Shown in pieces: positions 34,571-45,780 of a stretch of 64,000 nucleotides of DNA (position 1 is its first letter; every line of letters begins with the position of its first letter). The stretch comes from Peromyscus leucopus. Its lineage: Eukaryota; Chordata; Mammalia; Rodentia; Cricetidae. The stretch is taken from the NCBI RefSeq assembly GCF_004664715.2, contig NC_051084.1:60321334-60385333 (forward strand), in the 5' to 3' direction. The notes under the pieces are model-generated. The model ran no database searches and was not told the DNA's origin. It saw only the letters and a list, made by a program, of their open reading frames with translations. The position numbers and the translations under genes are program-made.

Positions 34571-34720
34571 TAGCCTGGCATGGTGGTGCGCACCTTTAAT
34601 CCCAGCACTCAGGAGGCAGAGGAAGGTGGATCTCTGTGAGTTCAAGGCCAGTCTGGTCTATAAAGCGAGTTCCAGGACATCAGGGCTGTTACACAGAGAT
34701 ACCCTGTCTTGAAAAAAAAA
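34571..34720 (+). mobile_element. B1 SINE, full length
   Basis: 'GCCTGGCATGGTGGTGCGCACCTTTAATCCCAGCACTCAGGAGGCAGAGG' through 'ACACAGAGATACCCTGTCTTGAAAAAAAAA'. It is well preserved with a pure A-tail and therefore fairly young. Confidence 0.97.
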
Positions 34721-34734
34721 ATTCTTTTCTCTAA

Positions 34735-37255
34735 TTCTTCTTTCATACATTATATCCTGACCACAGTTTCCCTCTCTCCACTCTTTCTGGTCCTTCCCCC
34801 CCACCTTCCTTCTCACCCACATTTACCTTCAAAAAAACAAGAAAGAGCAGGCATGTCAGGAATATCCACTAAACACAGCAAAATAAATTACAATAAAACT
34901 AAGCACATGCCCTTATATCAAGGCTGGGTGAGGAATCCAGTAGGAGGTAAAAGGTCCGAAGAGTAGGCAAAAGAGTCATATACACCTTTCCACCCCCTAC
35001 TCACACTGTAAGGAGTGCCACAAGAATACCCAGCTACATAACTATGACTTATATGCAGAAGACCTAGCTCAGGGTCGGTGATTGTTGCTTCAGTCTCTGT
35101 GATCCCCTATGAGCCCTGCTTAGTTGATTCTGTTGGCTGTGTTCTCATGGTGTCTTTGACCCCTCTGGCTCCTACAATCCTCCCCTACTTTTGTGGGATT
35201 ACCCTAGACATACCTAGTGTTTGGTTCTGGGTCTCTACATCTACTCATATCAGTTGCTGAATGATGCCTCTCTGATGACAATTGGGATAGGCACCAACCT
35301 ATGAGTAAAGCAGAATATCATTAGTAATAATTCTATTGAATTTTTCCCCCAATCATGTTTGGTTCTATCCTGGGTCTCAGGGTTGTTCAGCCTCTGGTTC
35401 TTGGCCATCCAGGCAGATGAGGAGTGGATTTCCTCTCCTAGTGTGGGCCTCAAGTCATTGGTTGGCCACTCCCACAAGTTCTGCACCACCATTACCCCAG
35501 AACATCTTGGAGGAAGGAAAGAGTGTAGGTTGAAGCTTTTGTGGCTGCATTGATGTCCCAGTCTCACTCTTGAAAGCCTTGACTGGCTGTAGAAGAAGGC
35601 TGGTTCAGGCTCCATTTCCCCCATTACTAGCAGTCTTCAGTAGGGTCACTCTCAAAGATTCCAAGGAGTTTTCACTGCACTAGGTACTAGGTACTATGTC
35701 ACCCCCTCAAATGATGCCCATTTATCATACTCTCTCCCTCCATCTCTGCCCCCTGCCCCACCTGATCCCTCTGGCTCCCATCCCTACTAGTCCCTACATG
35801 CCCCTAGTCCACTCACAAAATCTACTCCATTTACCCTTCCCAGGGAGATTCATGTGTCCACCCTTGAGCCTGTCACTTGTCACTTAGCCTCAATGGGCCT
35901 ATGGATTATGGCATGATTATCATTTACTAAACATTTACTAATGTCCACTTATAAATTAGTATATACCATGCTTATCATTCTAGGTCTGTGTTACCTCACT
36001 CAGTGTGATCTTTTCTAGTCCCATCCATTTGCCTGCAAATTTCATGATGCAATTGTTTTTAATAGCTGAGTGAGTAATAGTCAATTTTGTAAATGCAGCA
36101 CATTTTCTTTATCCATTCTTTGGTTGAGGGACATCTAGGTTGTTTGCAATTTCTGGTTATTATGAACAAAGCCACTTTGAACATAGTTGAGCAAGTGTCC
36201 TTATTGTAGCATAGAGAGACCTTTGGCTATATACCCAAGGGTGGTATAGCTGGATATTGTGGTAGATTGGTTCCCAGTTTTCTGAGAAACTGCCATGTTG
36301 ATTTCCAAAGTGGTTGTACAAGTTTGCACTCCCACCAGCATTAGAGTGTTCCCCTTGCTCCACATCCTCTCCAGCATGAGCTGTCACTTGTGTTTTAGAT
36401 CTTAGCCATTCTGACAGGTGTAAGATGGAATCTCAAAGTTGTTTTGATTTGCATTTCCCTAATGTCTAAGGATGTTCAAACTTTCCATTTTTTTCTTTTT
36501 TATTATTAATAAATTTTCTATTAATTTTACATACCAACTACAGATCTCCTCTCTCCCTCCTTCCATTCCCCTAGCCTTCCCTCCCAACCCACACACCCCC
36601 ATTCCAACCTTCTCCAAGGCAAGGCCTCCCATGGGGAGTCAGCAGAGCCTGGTACCTTCAGTTGAGGCAAGTCCAAGCCCCTCTCCCTGTACCAAGGCTG
36701 TGTATGGTATCCCGCCATAAACTCTGGGCTCCAAAAAGCCTGAACATGCACCAGAGATGATGATCCTCCTGCCAGGGGGCCCCTGAAGCAAGTCAAGCTT
36801 ATGCAGAGGGCCTAGTCCAGTCCCATGGAGGCTCCACAGCTATTGGTCCACAGTTCATGAGTTCCCACTAGTTTGGTTTGCTTGATATTTCTCAGCCATT
36901 TGAGATTCCTCTGTTGAGAATTCTCTGTTTAGATCTATGCCCCATTCTCTAAATGTATTATTTGGTTTGTTGAAGTCTAGTTTCTTAAGTTCTTTATGTA
37001 TTTTGGGTATTAGGTCTCTGTCAGATGTGGAATTGATGAAAATCTTTTCCCATTCTGTAGGCTGCTATTTGTCCCATTGACAGTGTCCTTTGCATTACAA
37101 AAACTTTTCAGTTTCATAAGGACCTATTTATTAATTGTTGATTTTAATGCCTGTGCTATCAGTGTTCTGTTCAGGAACACTGGTGTTCTGTCTCCTGTGT
37201 CAATGTGTTCAAGGCCACTTTCTCTTCTATAAGATTCAGTATATCTGGTTTTATG
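34735..37255 (-). mobile_element. Rodent L1, 3' UTR and ORF2 C-terminal half, minus strand, split
   Basis: Left to right: a long antisense 3' UTR (34735-35870), the antisense ORF2 C-terminal region (35900-36480), an inserted younger L1 tail (36487-36868), then further antisense ORF2 (36870-37255, with the 'TTCTCAGCCATTTGAGATTCCTCTG' and 'GTAGGCTGCTATTTGTCC' blocks). It lacks its 5' half. Stops and frameshifts abound. Confidence 0.88.
36487..36868 (-). mobile_element. Younger L1 3'-UTR tail inserted into the L1
   Basis: Begins with a T-rich antisense terminus and continues with antisense 3'-UTR sequence to 36868, interrupting ORF2 sequence of the host in the same orientation. A TSD is not evident. 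Confidence 0.8.
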
Positions 37256-37770
37256 ATTTTAAGCCCTAACCCCAAGTCCATAGCATGGATATACCAAGAT
37301 GAATCACACATCATTCTGAAGATTAATGATTTAAAGTAGACAATAGTTTCTAATAAATTTTAATGGAAATAAAATTTATGAGATTAAATTACCATAAATG
37401 TGACTGTGCTTAGAAAGGTCTTATCATGCCTCATATTCAAAGGACATCACTACATTTGTCTTCTGACCCTTAAGGGTATCTGTTAAAATATGGAACTTGC
37501 AAGGTAACTATTTTTCTTTCTAAAGAATTCCAGAATATTCTACTTATTAAAATACCAAGAAAGAAAATTGATTTTCATTTCAGACAAGCACTCTTGCCTT
37601 CAATTACTGTATCTCTGACTGTTTTAAACAATTTTATAACTATGTGTTGAGTTTTTTAAAAAAATGGCTTTGGAAACTTTAAATAGATTATTAAGTCCAA
37701 ATTTTCCCTAAATTTTTCTCATGAAATAATACTGCAAAAATAACACCTTATGTGTTTATATTTTTAGTGA
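37256..37770. other. Unassigned DNA
   Basis: AT-rich; may include decayed L1. Nothing supported. Confidence 0.3.
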
Positions 37771-37890
37771 ACAGAACAGAGGAGGACTGGATTGGGGTGT
37801 GGGAATAGAAGGGAGTAGAGGGAGGGACTGGGAAGAGAGGAGGGAGGGGAAAATGTGGCCCAGATATAAAATTTTTAAGCCAAAACATAA
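37771..37890 (+). mobile_element. L1 3'-terminal fragment
   Basis: Purine-rich end block (GGAGGGACTGGGAAGAGAGG...) followed by the AT-rich 'ATATAAAATTTTTAAGCC' terminus. Confidence 0.65.
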
Positions 37891-39960
37891 TAACCCCTTA
37901 TGACTACTGCTTTCCAACAATACTCAAAAAGTATTACATTATAGAAAAAGAGATATTTGACAATACTTTTTCAATTTAAGAACAAAGAATAAAGGAAACA
38001 AAATTGCACACCCCAAATATGGTCAATATAAAACTATACATATCAATAAGTATTTTAAATGTCAGTGGTCTAAATACATCAACTACAGGATAGAATTTTC
38101 CAAAGCATACCAAAAAAGAAGACTCAACTAAATGTTGCAAACAAGAAACCTATTTTACATACAAAAGCACATATAAACTAAAATCAAAGGCAGAGTCAGT
38201 TACATGATATTAATGCTAGTCAGAAAAAAAAAGCTATATTAACTTCAGAGAGAACAGATGAACAGATTCCACAGTGTGGAAAGTTACTAGGAATAAGGAA
38301 CATTATACAATGATAAAGAATCAGTACTTCAAAAAATATATAATAATCTCTAATGTCTGTACACCTGAAAAGAGAGCACCAAAGTATGTTAATTAAAACA
38401 ATAATTGCAGCCATCATAGTGCCTTGCTATTTGAAATGAAAATAAAGTAAAAAAGAACCCAGTGGAAAGCCAGAGTTCCAGCAATCAGTGGACACAACTG
38501 CCAGCTATGAACTATTGCATCCAAATCACATATTCTTCTCAAGTTCACGTAAAACTTTCACCAAGAAATAGCATGCCACAGCTTCTAAAGCAACCAAAGT
38601 ACACTTTTAGGTTACTGAGATTATTCAGTCCATGCTTTACAAAGTACAATGGAATTTTACAATCAATCAGCAATAGAAAAATGCCCCCCCAAAACACTCT
38701 TCCAAATAACGTATGTGTCATAGAAGAAGTCTCAGGAGAAGCTTCAAATTATTTTGAAGTATATGGAAATGAAAACACAATACATCAAATTGTGTGGGGT
38801 GAATTCAACAAAATGCTTAGGCAGAAGTTACTAGCCATGAACATGTATTTTAGAAAAGACCAAAAGGGCTAAAATCAATAATGCAATCTTCCCCATAAGG
38901 AAACTAGGAATAGAATTGTAAATTTAAGCTCACATAAGCAGAAGAAAAGAAATAATAAAAATTACACCAGGAATAATTGAAAGTGAAACTGGAAAACAAA
39001 AAGAGACAATAAACTAAGCCAAAAGGCAGTTAATTTTCAAAGATTCATAGAGTGAGAAAGCCTCTAGCAAGACAGAGAACACAGGACAGTAATAAATTAA
39101 TAGAAATAAAAGTGATGGCACTAGCTAAAAATCATGAACTAAAATGTCAATAAAAGAATGCCACAAGTGTGTCTGTGGTCACAATTTTACAATCTAGATT
39201 AAACTGAGCATCCTTTTTTCCAAACCCATACAAGAAAAAATACACAACATAAATAGATCTTTACCTAATAAATAAAAGTAATAAACTACGACCTTATGAA
39301 GCATAAAGCACTGTACCAAAATGTGTTTACGAGTGAATTCTGATAAAAATCTAAAGAAGAAATTTCCCACAATCTCTTCCAGAAGAAAGAACTAGAGAGA
39401 AACCTTCCCAGGTCCCTCCACTATGCCAACCCTAAACCAAATCCAGGAAAAAAGAATTTTTGTATTAAAACAGTAGACCCATTCCTCTTATATGCATCTA
39501 TGCAAAAATCCTCAAAAATCAGCGAAACAAACCCCAATCTATTAAAATAATTTTACAACATAACTAAGTGGAATTTACCACAAGTCAGCAAGGCTATTTT
39601 AACATTGGTCAGTCGGTTTTTGTGACCTACCGTATTGAATGCAAAATCTCATCAAGTTTCTATCCAACAAATTAAAAACATATTCCCACACCACCTATAC
39701 GTGATGTTTATAGTGATTTTTATCTGTATTTTCCAAGTGTGAAAGTGATATGTCCACCAGTAGATGAGTTATAAATCCATTTTGCTACCTCCAAACAAAG
39801 GAGTATCACACAGCAATAAGAAAAAAAAATGTGCATGAATTTGAAATGTATACCATTAAGGGAAAATAATCCCAAATAAAGTGCTATGTGTTGTTGTAAC
39901 AAATATTCGAGGGAAGGCTAAATAATGGAGAAAATAATGGTTTTTGCAGGTTAGTTTGAA
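37891..39960 (+). mobile_element. Ancient L1, heavily decayed, plus strand
   Basis: Recognisable ORF2 landmarks in order: endonuclease-region wording at 38040-38240, the middle at 38460-38880, and the 3' part near 39600-39930 ('GTATCACACAGCAATAAG', 'CATGAATTTGAAATG'). Divergence is much greater than for Lx copies. A 136-codon open frame at 38462-38872 is a surviving piece of ORF2, not a gene. Confidence 0.65.
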
Positions 39961-40145
39961 GGATTATGAATAGAAGGAACTTAGGTGGGTTTCAGTATAT
40001 TAAAACTTTTCCGTGTGATATTAAAGTGGTGGATATGTCATTACACATATTTCCCCAAACACAGAGAATGTAGAATACCAACAGTGAACTCCAGCCTATG
40101 AGATGGATTTTGGGCCTGTGTATGTTTATTGGATGTTGTGAATTG

Positions 40146-40274
40146 GTCCACTGTGGAGAAGCCTGTCCATGTATGGAGAAAGTGTCTGGCCCACTGTGGA
40201 GGAGCCTGCCCATGTATGGAGGTAGTGTCTGGTCCACTGTGAAGGAACATGTCCATGTATGGAGACAGTGGCTA
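40146..40274. repeat. Three-copy 43-bp minisatellite
   Basis: Units at 40146-40188, 40189-40231 and 40232-40274. All share CCACTGTG and CATGTATGGAG. Units 1 and 2 differ at a handful of positions and unit 3 is more diverged. The period is not a multiple of three. Confidence 0.95.
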
Positions 40275-40279
40275 TACAA

Positions 40280-40868
40280 AAATTCTCTGCAGTTTCTCTT
40301 ATTTGCTTATGAGCCTCAATGTTACCTAAAGAATAAAAAAGAGTTCATTGATGAGTGCTCTTTATTTTCGGTAAACTTGTTCCTAAGAATCAAAAATGTT
40401 ACTAAACTAAATACAATAAAATTGAAAACAGTGGCTTTTATATATGTATGCAAATGTTCTACTTATCAGATAAGATATGAAAGTGTGTGTTCATGTTATT
40501 ATTCCCTAAAGAGTTTGCAGACATTTTATTCATGGGCCATTAACAAGTATAAAATCGATGTCTAAAGTTGTATGTCTTTAATGTGTTTGACACCAAAGAA
40601 AATTTTAAAATGTTATAAATAAACAGAGACCAAAGAAGAACTCATTAATTTATTAATGTTTAACATGCTTTAAATGTCAAAGATGTCACTACTGTGTATT
40701 GAGGGCATAAAACCTGTAGGTGCAGCATGAGGCAATGATCAATATCATTCTAACAGCACCTGGGTACTGGGAAAAACCGCTCTGCCTTTGCACACTGGCA
40801 CAGGGCACATACTTTCTCTGGTATGTTCTTAACAATTTTCAATCCTTAGGAGATTCTAGGGATCTTCT
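40280..40868. other. Single-copy DNA
   Basis: AT-rich; the open frame 40098-40565 crosses the minisatellite and this stretch without coding signs. Confidence 0.4.
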
Positions 40869-41085
40869 CTTTTTTTAAAAGATGTATTTATTGTAACTTT
40901 ACGTGTGTTTTACCTGCATGCATATGTACCACATACATGCAGTGCCCATGGAGACCAGAAGAGGGCAATAAATACTGTGGAACTGGAGTTAGCTGTCCTG
41001 TGGGTGCTGGTCACTGAACTCAGGTAGATTCTCTACAAGAGCAGCAAGTGCTCTTAACCCCTAAGCCAACTTTTCAGCTCCAGGA
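40869..41085 (-). mobile_element. B3 SINE, minus strand
   Basis: T-rich start, 'GTGCCCATGGAGACCAGAAGAGGGC', 'GGTGCTGGTCACTGAACTCAGG', 'AAGTGCTCTTAACCCCTAAGCCAA' (antisense tRNA-like head). Confidence 0.92.
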
Positions 41086-41343
41086 ACTTGTCTTAAAGTT
41101 AAATTTTCATAAACACATTTTTTTTCTATAGAACCTATATATTCTACAGAACACACAAGACTTGGGTGGCTATACATTAGAATAAGAATCCTTCAGAATA
41201 ACAGACCCTAAGTGAAACAAAAGTATCTTGCTTTAAAATTGCTAACAGCTAACATTGACAAAAATGTTAACAGTGACATGTTCTAAGCCACGGTGTCCTT
41301 TTTTTCCTCATAAAATAATTGATTGAAACAATATAAACTATAG

Positions 41344-41562
41344 GGGCAGGATAGACGGCTCAGTAGTTAAGGGTGCATGCTGCTCTTGCAAAGGAGTTGA
41401 GTTTGGTTCCCAGCAGCCATGTTGGGTGGATCACACTCACCAGCAACTCTAGCTCCAGAGACTCCAAGGCCCTCTTATGTCTTTCATGGGCACCTGCACA
41501 CATACGTCATACACTCACACAGCCGCAGATATACACATGAATTAAAGTGGTTAGTTAAATAA
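41344..41562 (+). mobile_element. B3 SINE, plus strand
   Basis: Head 'GGCAGGATAGACGGCTCAGTAGTTAAGGGTGCATGCTGCTCTTGC', body 'CCAGCAACTCTAGCTCCAGAGACTCCAAGGCCCTCTT', CA-rich tail. It lies 260 bp from the opposite-strand B3 at 40869. Confidence 0.93.
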
Positions 41563-41594
41563 TGCATGCAATATTCATATAAAAGCTGGTCATT

Positions 41595-41770
41595 TTGTCA
41601 GACGGTGCTGGCACACACCTTGAATCCCAGTACCTGGGAGGCAGAGACAGTTGGATCTTTGTGAGTTCAAAGCCAGCCTGGTCTACAGAGTGAGTTCTAG
41701 GATAGTCAGGACTAAGACTACACAGAGAAAACCTGTCTCAAAAAAACAAATACCAAACAAGCAAAAAAAG
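41595..41770 (+). mobile_element. B1 SINE
   Basis: 'GACGGTGCTGGCACACACCTTGAATCCCAGTACCTGGGAGGCAGAG' through 'ACACAGAGAAAACCTGTCTC', with an A-rich tail. Confidence 0.95.
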
Positions 41771-41779
41771 CTGGCCATC

Positions 41780-41852
41780 TCATACATATATATACATATA
41801 CACAAATAAATGTATATAGTATATATAACATATACTATATATGTATATAATG
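41780..41852. repeat. AT-rich TATA/TACATA low-complexity tract
   Basis: Alternating TA-rich sequence with several short hairpin-forming inverted repeats. Confidence 0.85.
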
Positions 41853-42111
41853 AGCATGTTAAAATTGGCATAAATTATTTTATCTTTTCTTAACATTGGA
41901 GAATATTTAAGAAATGACATTTGGGTTACAGTTTGGTGAATTAACCTCCCAGAATCACTTTCTTCCTTCCTCTATAAAATTATCCTGGACAGAATGTTTT
42001 CTACATAAAGAAAAGGAGCAAGAATTATTGTCTATCTTTATTTTACATCAACACTCAGATTTATTTTTATCTGGGTTATACATAAAGTTAATTTGACTAA
42101 AATGTTCAAAT

Positions 42112-42300
42112 CAGGAGGCTTGAGAAATGGCTCAGTGGTTAAGAGTACAAACTGCTCTTCCAGAGGACTCAAGTTTGGTTTCCAGCACCCAGTGCTCCCA
42201 GTCACTTGCAAGTCCAGAGACTCCACTACCTTTGCCTTTTATGAACAACTACACTCAGTGCATGGCACATACACAAACACATAATTAAAAATAAATTTAA
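42112..42300 (+). mobile_element. B3 SINE
   Basis: 'GGCTTGAGAAATGGCTCAGTGGTTAAGAGTACAAACTGCTCTTCCAGAGGACTC' head and 'CCAGAGACTCCACTACCTTTGCCTT' body with an A/T-rich tail. Confidence 0.93.
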
Positions 42301-44362
42301 AATATTTAAACCATGGCATCAGGAAAAACTGCAATAGTCATTGTACTCATTGGTTTTAGAATGCACAGACCACAGCCTTCAGGTAGAGTAGGTAGAAGTG
42401 GAATAGGGAAGAAGAGTGTGACCACAGGTCATCCATACAGACTGAAGATAACTGTGAAATCTTCAGAGGATGCAATGTGAGCAGATGGTCAAGGTCTGCA
42501 TCTGGTGGGTGCAGTCATCAAAGGATTCCCTGCTCTGTGCACCCCAATGCTCTGAAAATTGACTTTTCCATTATTGTAAAGTTTCAATCACTAAAACAAA
42601 AGGAGCATAAAAGCTTTTTCAATTTTATAATAAAGACATGTCAATACTTATTAGAGTGTATGGTTTTCATATAAGTATGGGTTATTATTAGTGTATACAA
42701 GCTAGCTATGAACAAAAAAATTCTATGTGAAATTACAGTAACAGAAATACAGTAGAACAGTTACAGAAATACAGTTGCCTTTTTATTTTCTAACTCAGAC
42801 ATTAGACTTGTTTTTGCCCTGTTCTGTGGCTTAGTTTTGCATTATGGTTACTTACAGATATCATAATTTAAATAATCTGGTGCTGAAAGAAATAGCACCT
42901 TGCTAAAGGAAATCACCAGGTAGGCACTAACAACAGAGCTGTCTGAAACTTCTCTAGAAGCACTCTGAGGTATCACAGAAAAGGCAATTACAGAGGGGAA
43001 ACATGGCTGACACAGAGTAGGAAAAGAGCAGACGTGTTTGCTTTCTTTTCCTTAGTCAACAACACATACTGTGCTGTGTGCTCCAAACTTAACTGGACAA
43101 ATTTACTGGAAGAATGGCAAAAGTGTGAATATAACAGCTCAGGTTTCAGAGCATTTAACGACACCCTGATTCCTGAAATAGGCACCATGTGGAGCTACCT
43201 GCAGGTTTACTCAAAGAAGAATGATCTATATGTTTCCTTCCAGGCTTGTAAATTCTTCTGAGTGGAAAGTACACCATGTGGAACTTACAATTTGCATCAT
43301 GCAACTTGTCTTGGGGAGGATGTATTCAATGTATCTCAGTTTTCAGGAGTTTTCAGGAGGTTTTCTGACTCTGTGGTGCATTTCAGAAAGACCTTTGCAT
43401 TGGCTGCATTGATAAATGTTCTTAATGCCATCTGCTGCATGATTCCTGCTACTGTAAGGGAGTAATGTAGCTTTACAAGTGTTTATGAAACTTGGAGCTG
43501 ACCCCATAGCTATTAATTCACAATCCACACGTGGAAAAAATCACGCCTTAATAGACTCTGACAAGGAATAGTCTTTGAAAGTATTGTAGAAATGGTTAGC
43601 AATTATGATTAGCTCAGTGATTTTTTTTTTACTTTAAAGTATACTTTTAATGAACTCCATTTATTGTGCATTTAGGATATGTGTATGTAAGCAATTCACC
43701 TGGTAGGTGATTTAGCCTTACCTTCATCTCTTCTACGGTAAAGGTATTGTCCTTTTAGCTTGTTTAAACAAGTAATTAACCTCTTGGATTTGGCAGCAGC
43801 AAAAATAACTCAGTGGAACCAGTAATGAATTCTACTGAGGGACAATCACACAGCTTAATTAATTAAAGGGCTTCTTTTCACTTAAAAAAGAAATAGGATA
43901 GATATAGAAAGACATTAAAAGGCAGATGAACCCATTACTCAGAAGAGAATTTCCCAAGATACACATTGATAGGTAACTACTGTCAGTCGAGAGAAAATGC
44001 TGCTTGTGACTGGGTCATTGTGATGAACAGGGAAGCTTGTGTCCACGTATGCAGCACTGACTCCCTGGTCAGCCACACCCTTTGGAGGCATTGTCTTTAA
44101 CCCTTATATATCTATATCCCTTACATTATTTCCTTACCTTGATCATTATATAACACCCATTTCTGAAAGATCTGCTGTGTACTGGATTAGCTGACTAGGT
44201 TCTTGCGTCTATTCTGGTTTTAATCTGTCCCCTTGCTCTCACTGTGAGGGTCATTACTTCCTTTAAGACTTGAGAGACTAGGCATTAGCCAACTTCATTG
44301 TTCAGCAGATGTTGGTCTAGTGTTGGTATTACCTCGTCTTCACAGTTCCTTAGATTGAGTGC
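42301..44362. other. Single-copy DNA, about 2 kb, with one exon candidate
   Basis: No young repeats. Apart from the candidate at 43056-43204 nothing supported is seen. A T-run is at 43621-43630. Confidence 0.4.
43056..43204 (+). other. Weak candidate exon (glycoprotein-like), unidentified
   Basis: A polypyrimidine stretch ending TTTTCCTTAG (43045-43054) precedes it and CAG|GTTTAC follows it at 43204/43205. One frame is open across it and beyond (43034-43261). The translation has four N-glycosylation sequons (NNT, NWT, NSS, NDT) and three cysteines in about 50 residues, unlike typical translated noncoding DNA. I could not name a protein family. Against it: it is short, isolated, and frames this long occur by chance in 64 kb. 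Confidence 0.2.
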
Positions 44363-44490
44363 AAAGACCTACATGGTGAAAAGAGAGAATCAAACCCTTC
44401 AAGTTTTTGTCCTGTGACCCCCCCACGCTTGCCACAATACCCACACACATATGTACACACACGCACAACAAATAAAATGTAACTTAAAAT
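44363..44490 (+). mobile_element. B3-type SINE, 5'-truncated
   Basis: 'CCTACATGGTGAAAAGAGAGAATCAAACCC', 'TTTTTGTCCTGTGACCCCC', then a CA-rich tail and 'AACAAATAAAATG'. The tRNA-like head is missing. Confidence 0.7.
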
Positions 44491-45176
44491 GAAATAAATG
44501 TGTCTAAGCGTCAGATAACTGAAGAGGATTGCCCCTGCAGATCTCTTAGATGAGCAACTAGCATCATCACAAGCATTGTAACTGGCTCTTTCCATGATCT
44601 AGATCATTGCCTTTCCTCCACCTTCACTAGAGACCGCTCTCATCTGCCAAATATCTGGAATAGTCAGGAATCCTATTCCCCAGAGTGTTTTAAAATCTTA
44701 GCTCTCTAAAAAGTACACAAGCCATTTGCTCAATATTGGAAACGAAGCAGACTGTGTAATAATACAAAAGGTGTTTAATTATGTATAAAACAAATCATAG
44801 TTGCAAAATCAGAGGAAATTAGTGAGAGACTACAAGAGCTAATGCAACCACAAGCAGTAAGTATATTGTAAAAATACTTAGATTCAAAAAAATCCCTTAA
44901 AAAAATCAGTCATTGGGTTGCTTTGTCCAGCCTCAATATGAGGGCTTTTGCCTTGTCTTATTGCATCTTGTTTTATCCTGGCTGACTGTCATCTCTGAGG
45001 CCTGTCCTTTTCTGAAGAGGAAATGGAGGGTTGGATCTGGAGGAGAGAGGAAACTGTGGTTAGAATATATTATATGAGAGAAGAATCTATTTTCAATGGA
45101 AAAAATCAGTCATTTATAAAATAATCACTATGAAAATAATGTTTATATTTATCTTTTTTAAATTACATTTTATTTG
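44491..45176. other. Single-copy DNA
   Basis: No repeat or coding signal supported. Confidence 0.4.
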
Positions 45177-45187
45177 TTTGTTTAGTA

Positions 45188-45223
<36 letters not shown>

Positions 45224-45346
45224 ATCACAAGACAACTTACAGAAGTCAGTTCTCTCCTTCCACCATGTGAAACTCAGAGACTGAATTCAGATCATCAAGC
45301 TTGACAATAGGCCACTTACCTACTGAGTCATGTTGCTAGTCTTGAC
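45177..45346 (-). mobile_element. B3 SINE with (GT)n tail, minus strand
   Basis: The (GT)13 array at 45188-45213 is the SINE tail. 'CAACTTACAGAAGTCAGTTCTCTCCTTCCACCATGTG' and 'CACTTACCTACTGAGTCATGTTGCTAG' are the antisense body and head. Confidence 0.88.
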
Positions 45347-45548
45347 TTTTCTTTTATGTACACTAAAAATACATATTAATGTATATACAACATTGAAATC
45401 CACAAAGTGCAGTTCAAATGTTATGTACTTTGCTTCCTAGTTTTTGCCATCTACCCTAAGACTATTAGGAAGAGGGCATTTCAGAACCCTTCTTTGTTTC
45501 TGTCTCAGACCCAATATGTAGGACTACTATAATCAGACTATTAAGAAT
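45347..45548. other. Single-copy DNA
   Basis: Nothing recognised. Confidence 0.35.
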
Positions 45549-45690
45549 AGGCTGCAGAAATGGCTCAGCAGTTAAGAGTTGCTGCTCTTGTAGAGGACTC
45601 AAGATTAGCTAATGCAGCCACAACAAGCAGCTCATCACCCCCTGTAGCTTCAGTTCCAGAGGATCTGACACCCTCTTCTGGTCCCAATGG

Positions 45691-45732
<42 letters not shown>

Positions 45733-45780
45733 GCACGCGCACATGCACACAGTGTAAAAATAAAATAAATGTTTAAAAGA
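45549..45780 (+). mobile_element. B3 SINE with (AC)n tail
   Basis: 'GGCTGCAGAAATGGCTCAGCAGTTAAGAGTTGCTGCTCTTGTAGAGGACTC' head; 'CCAGAGGATCTGACACCCTCTTCTGG' body; (AC)n at 45696-45748 with ACGC variants, then an A-rich end. Confidence 0.93.

Noticed and set aside
40098..40565. 155-codon open frame, plus strand
   Set aside because: Its first third is the 43-bp minisatellite, whose period is not a multiple of three, and the rest is AT-rich with no domain or splice context.
41780..41852. Possible promoter (many TATA-like boxes)
   Set aside because: Low-complexity TA repeats at a B1 tail, with no downstream gene.
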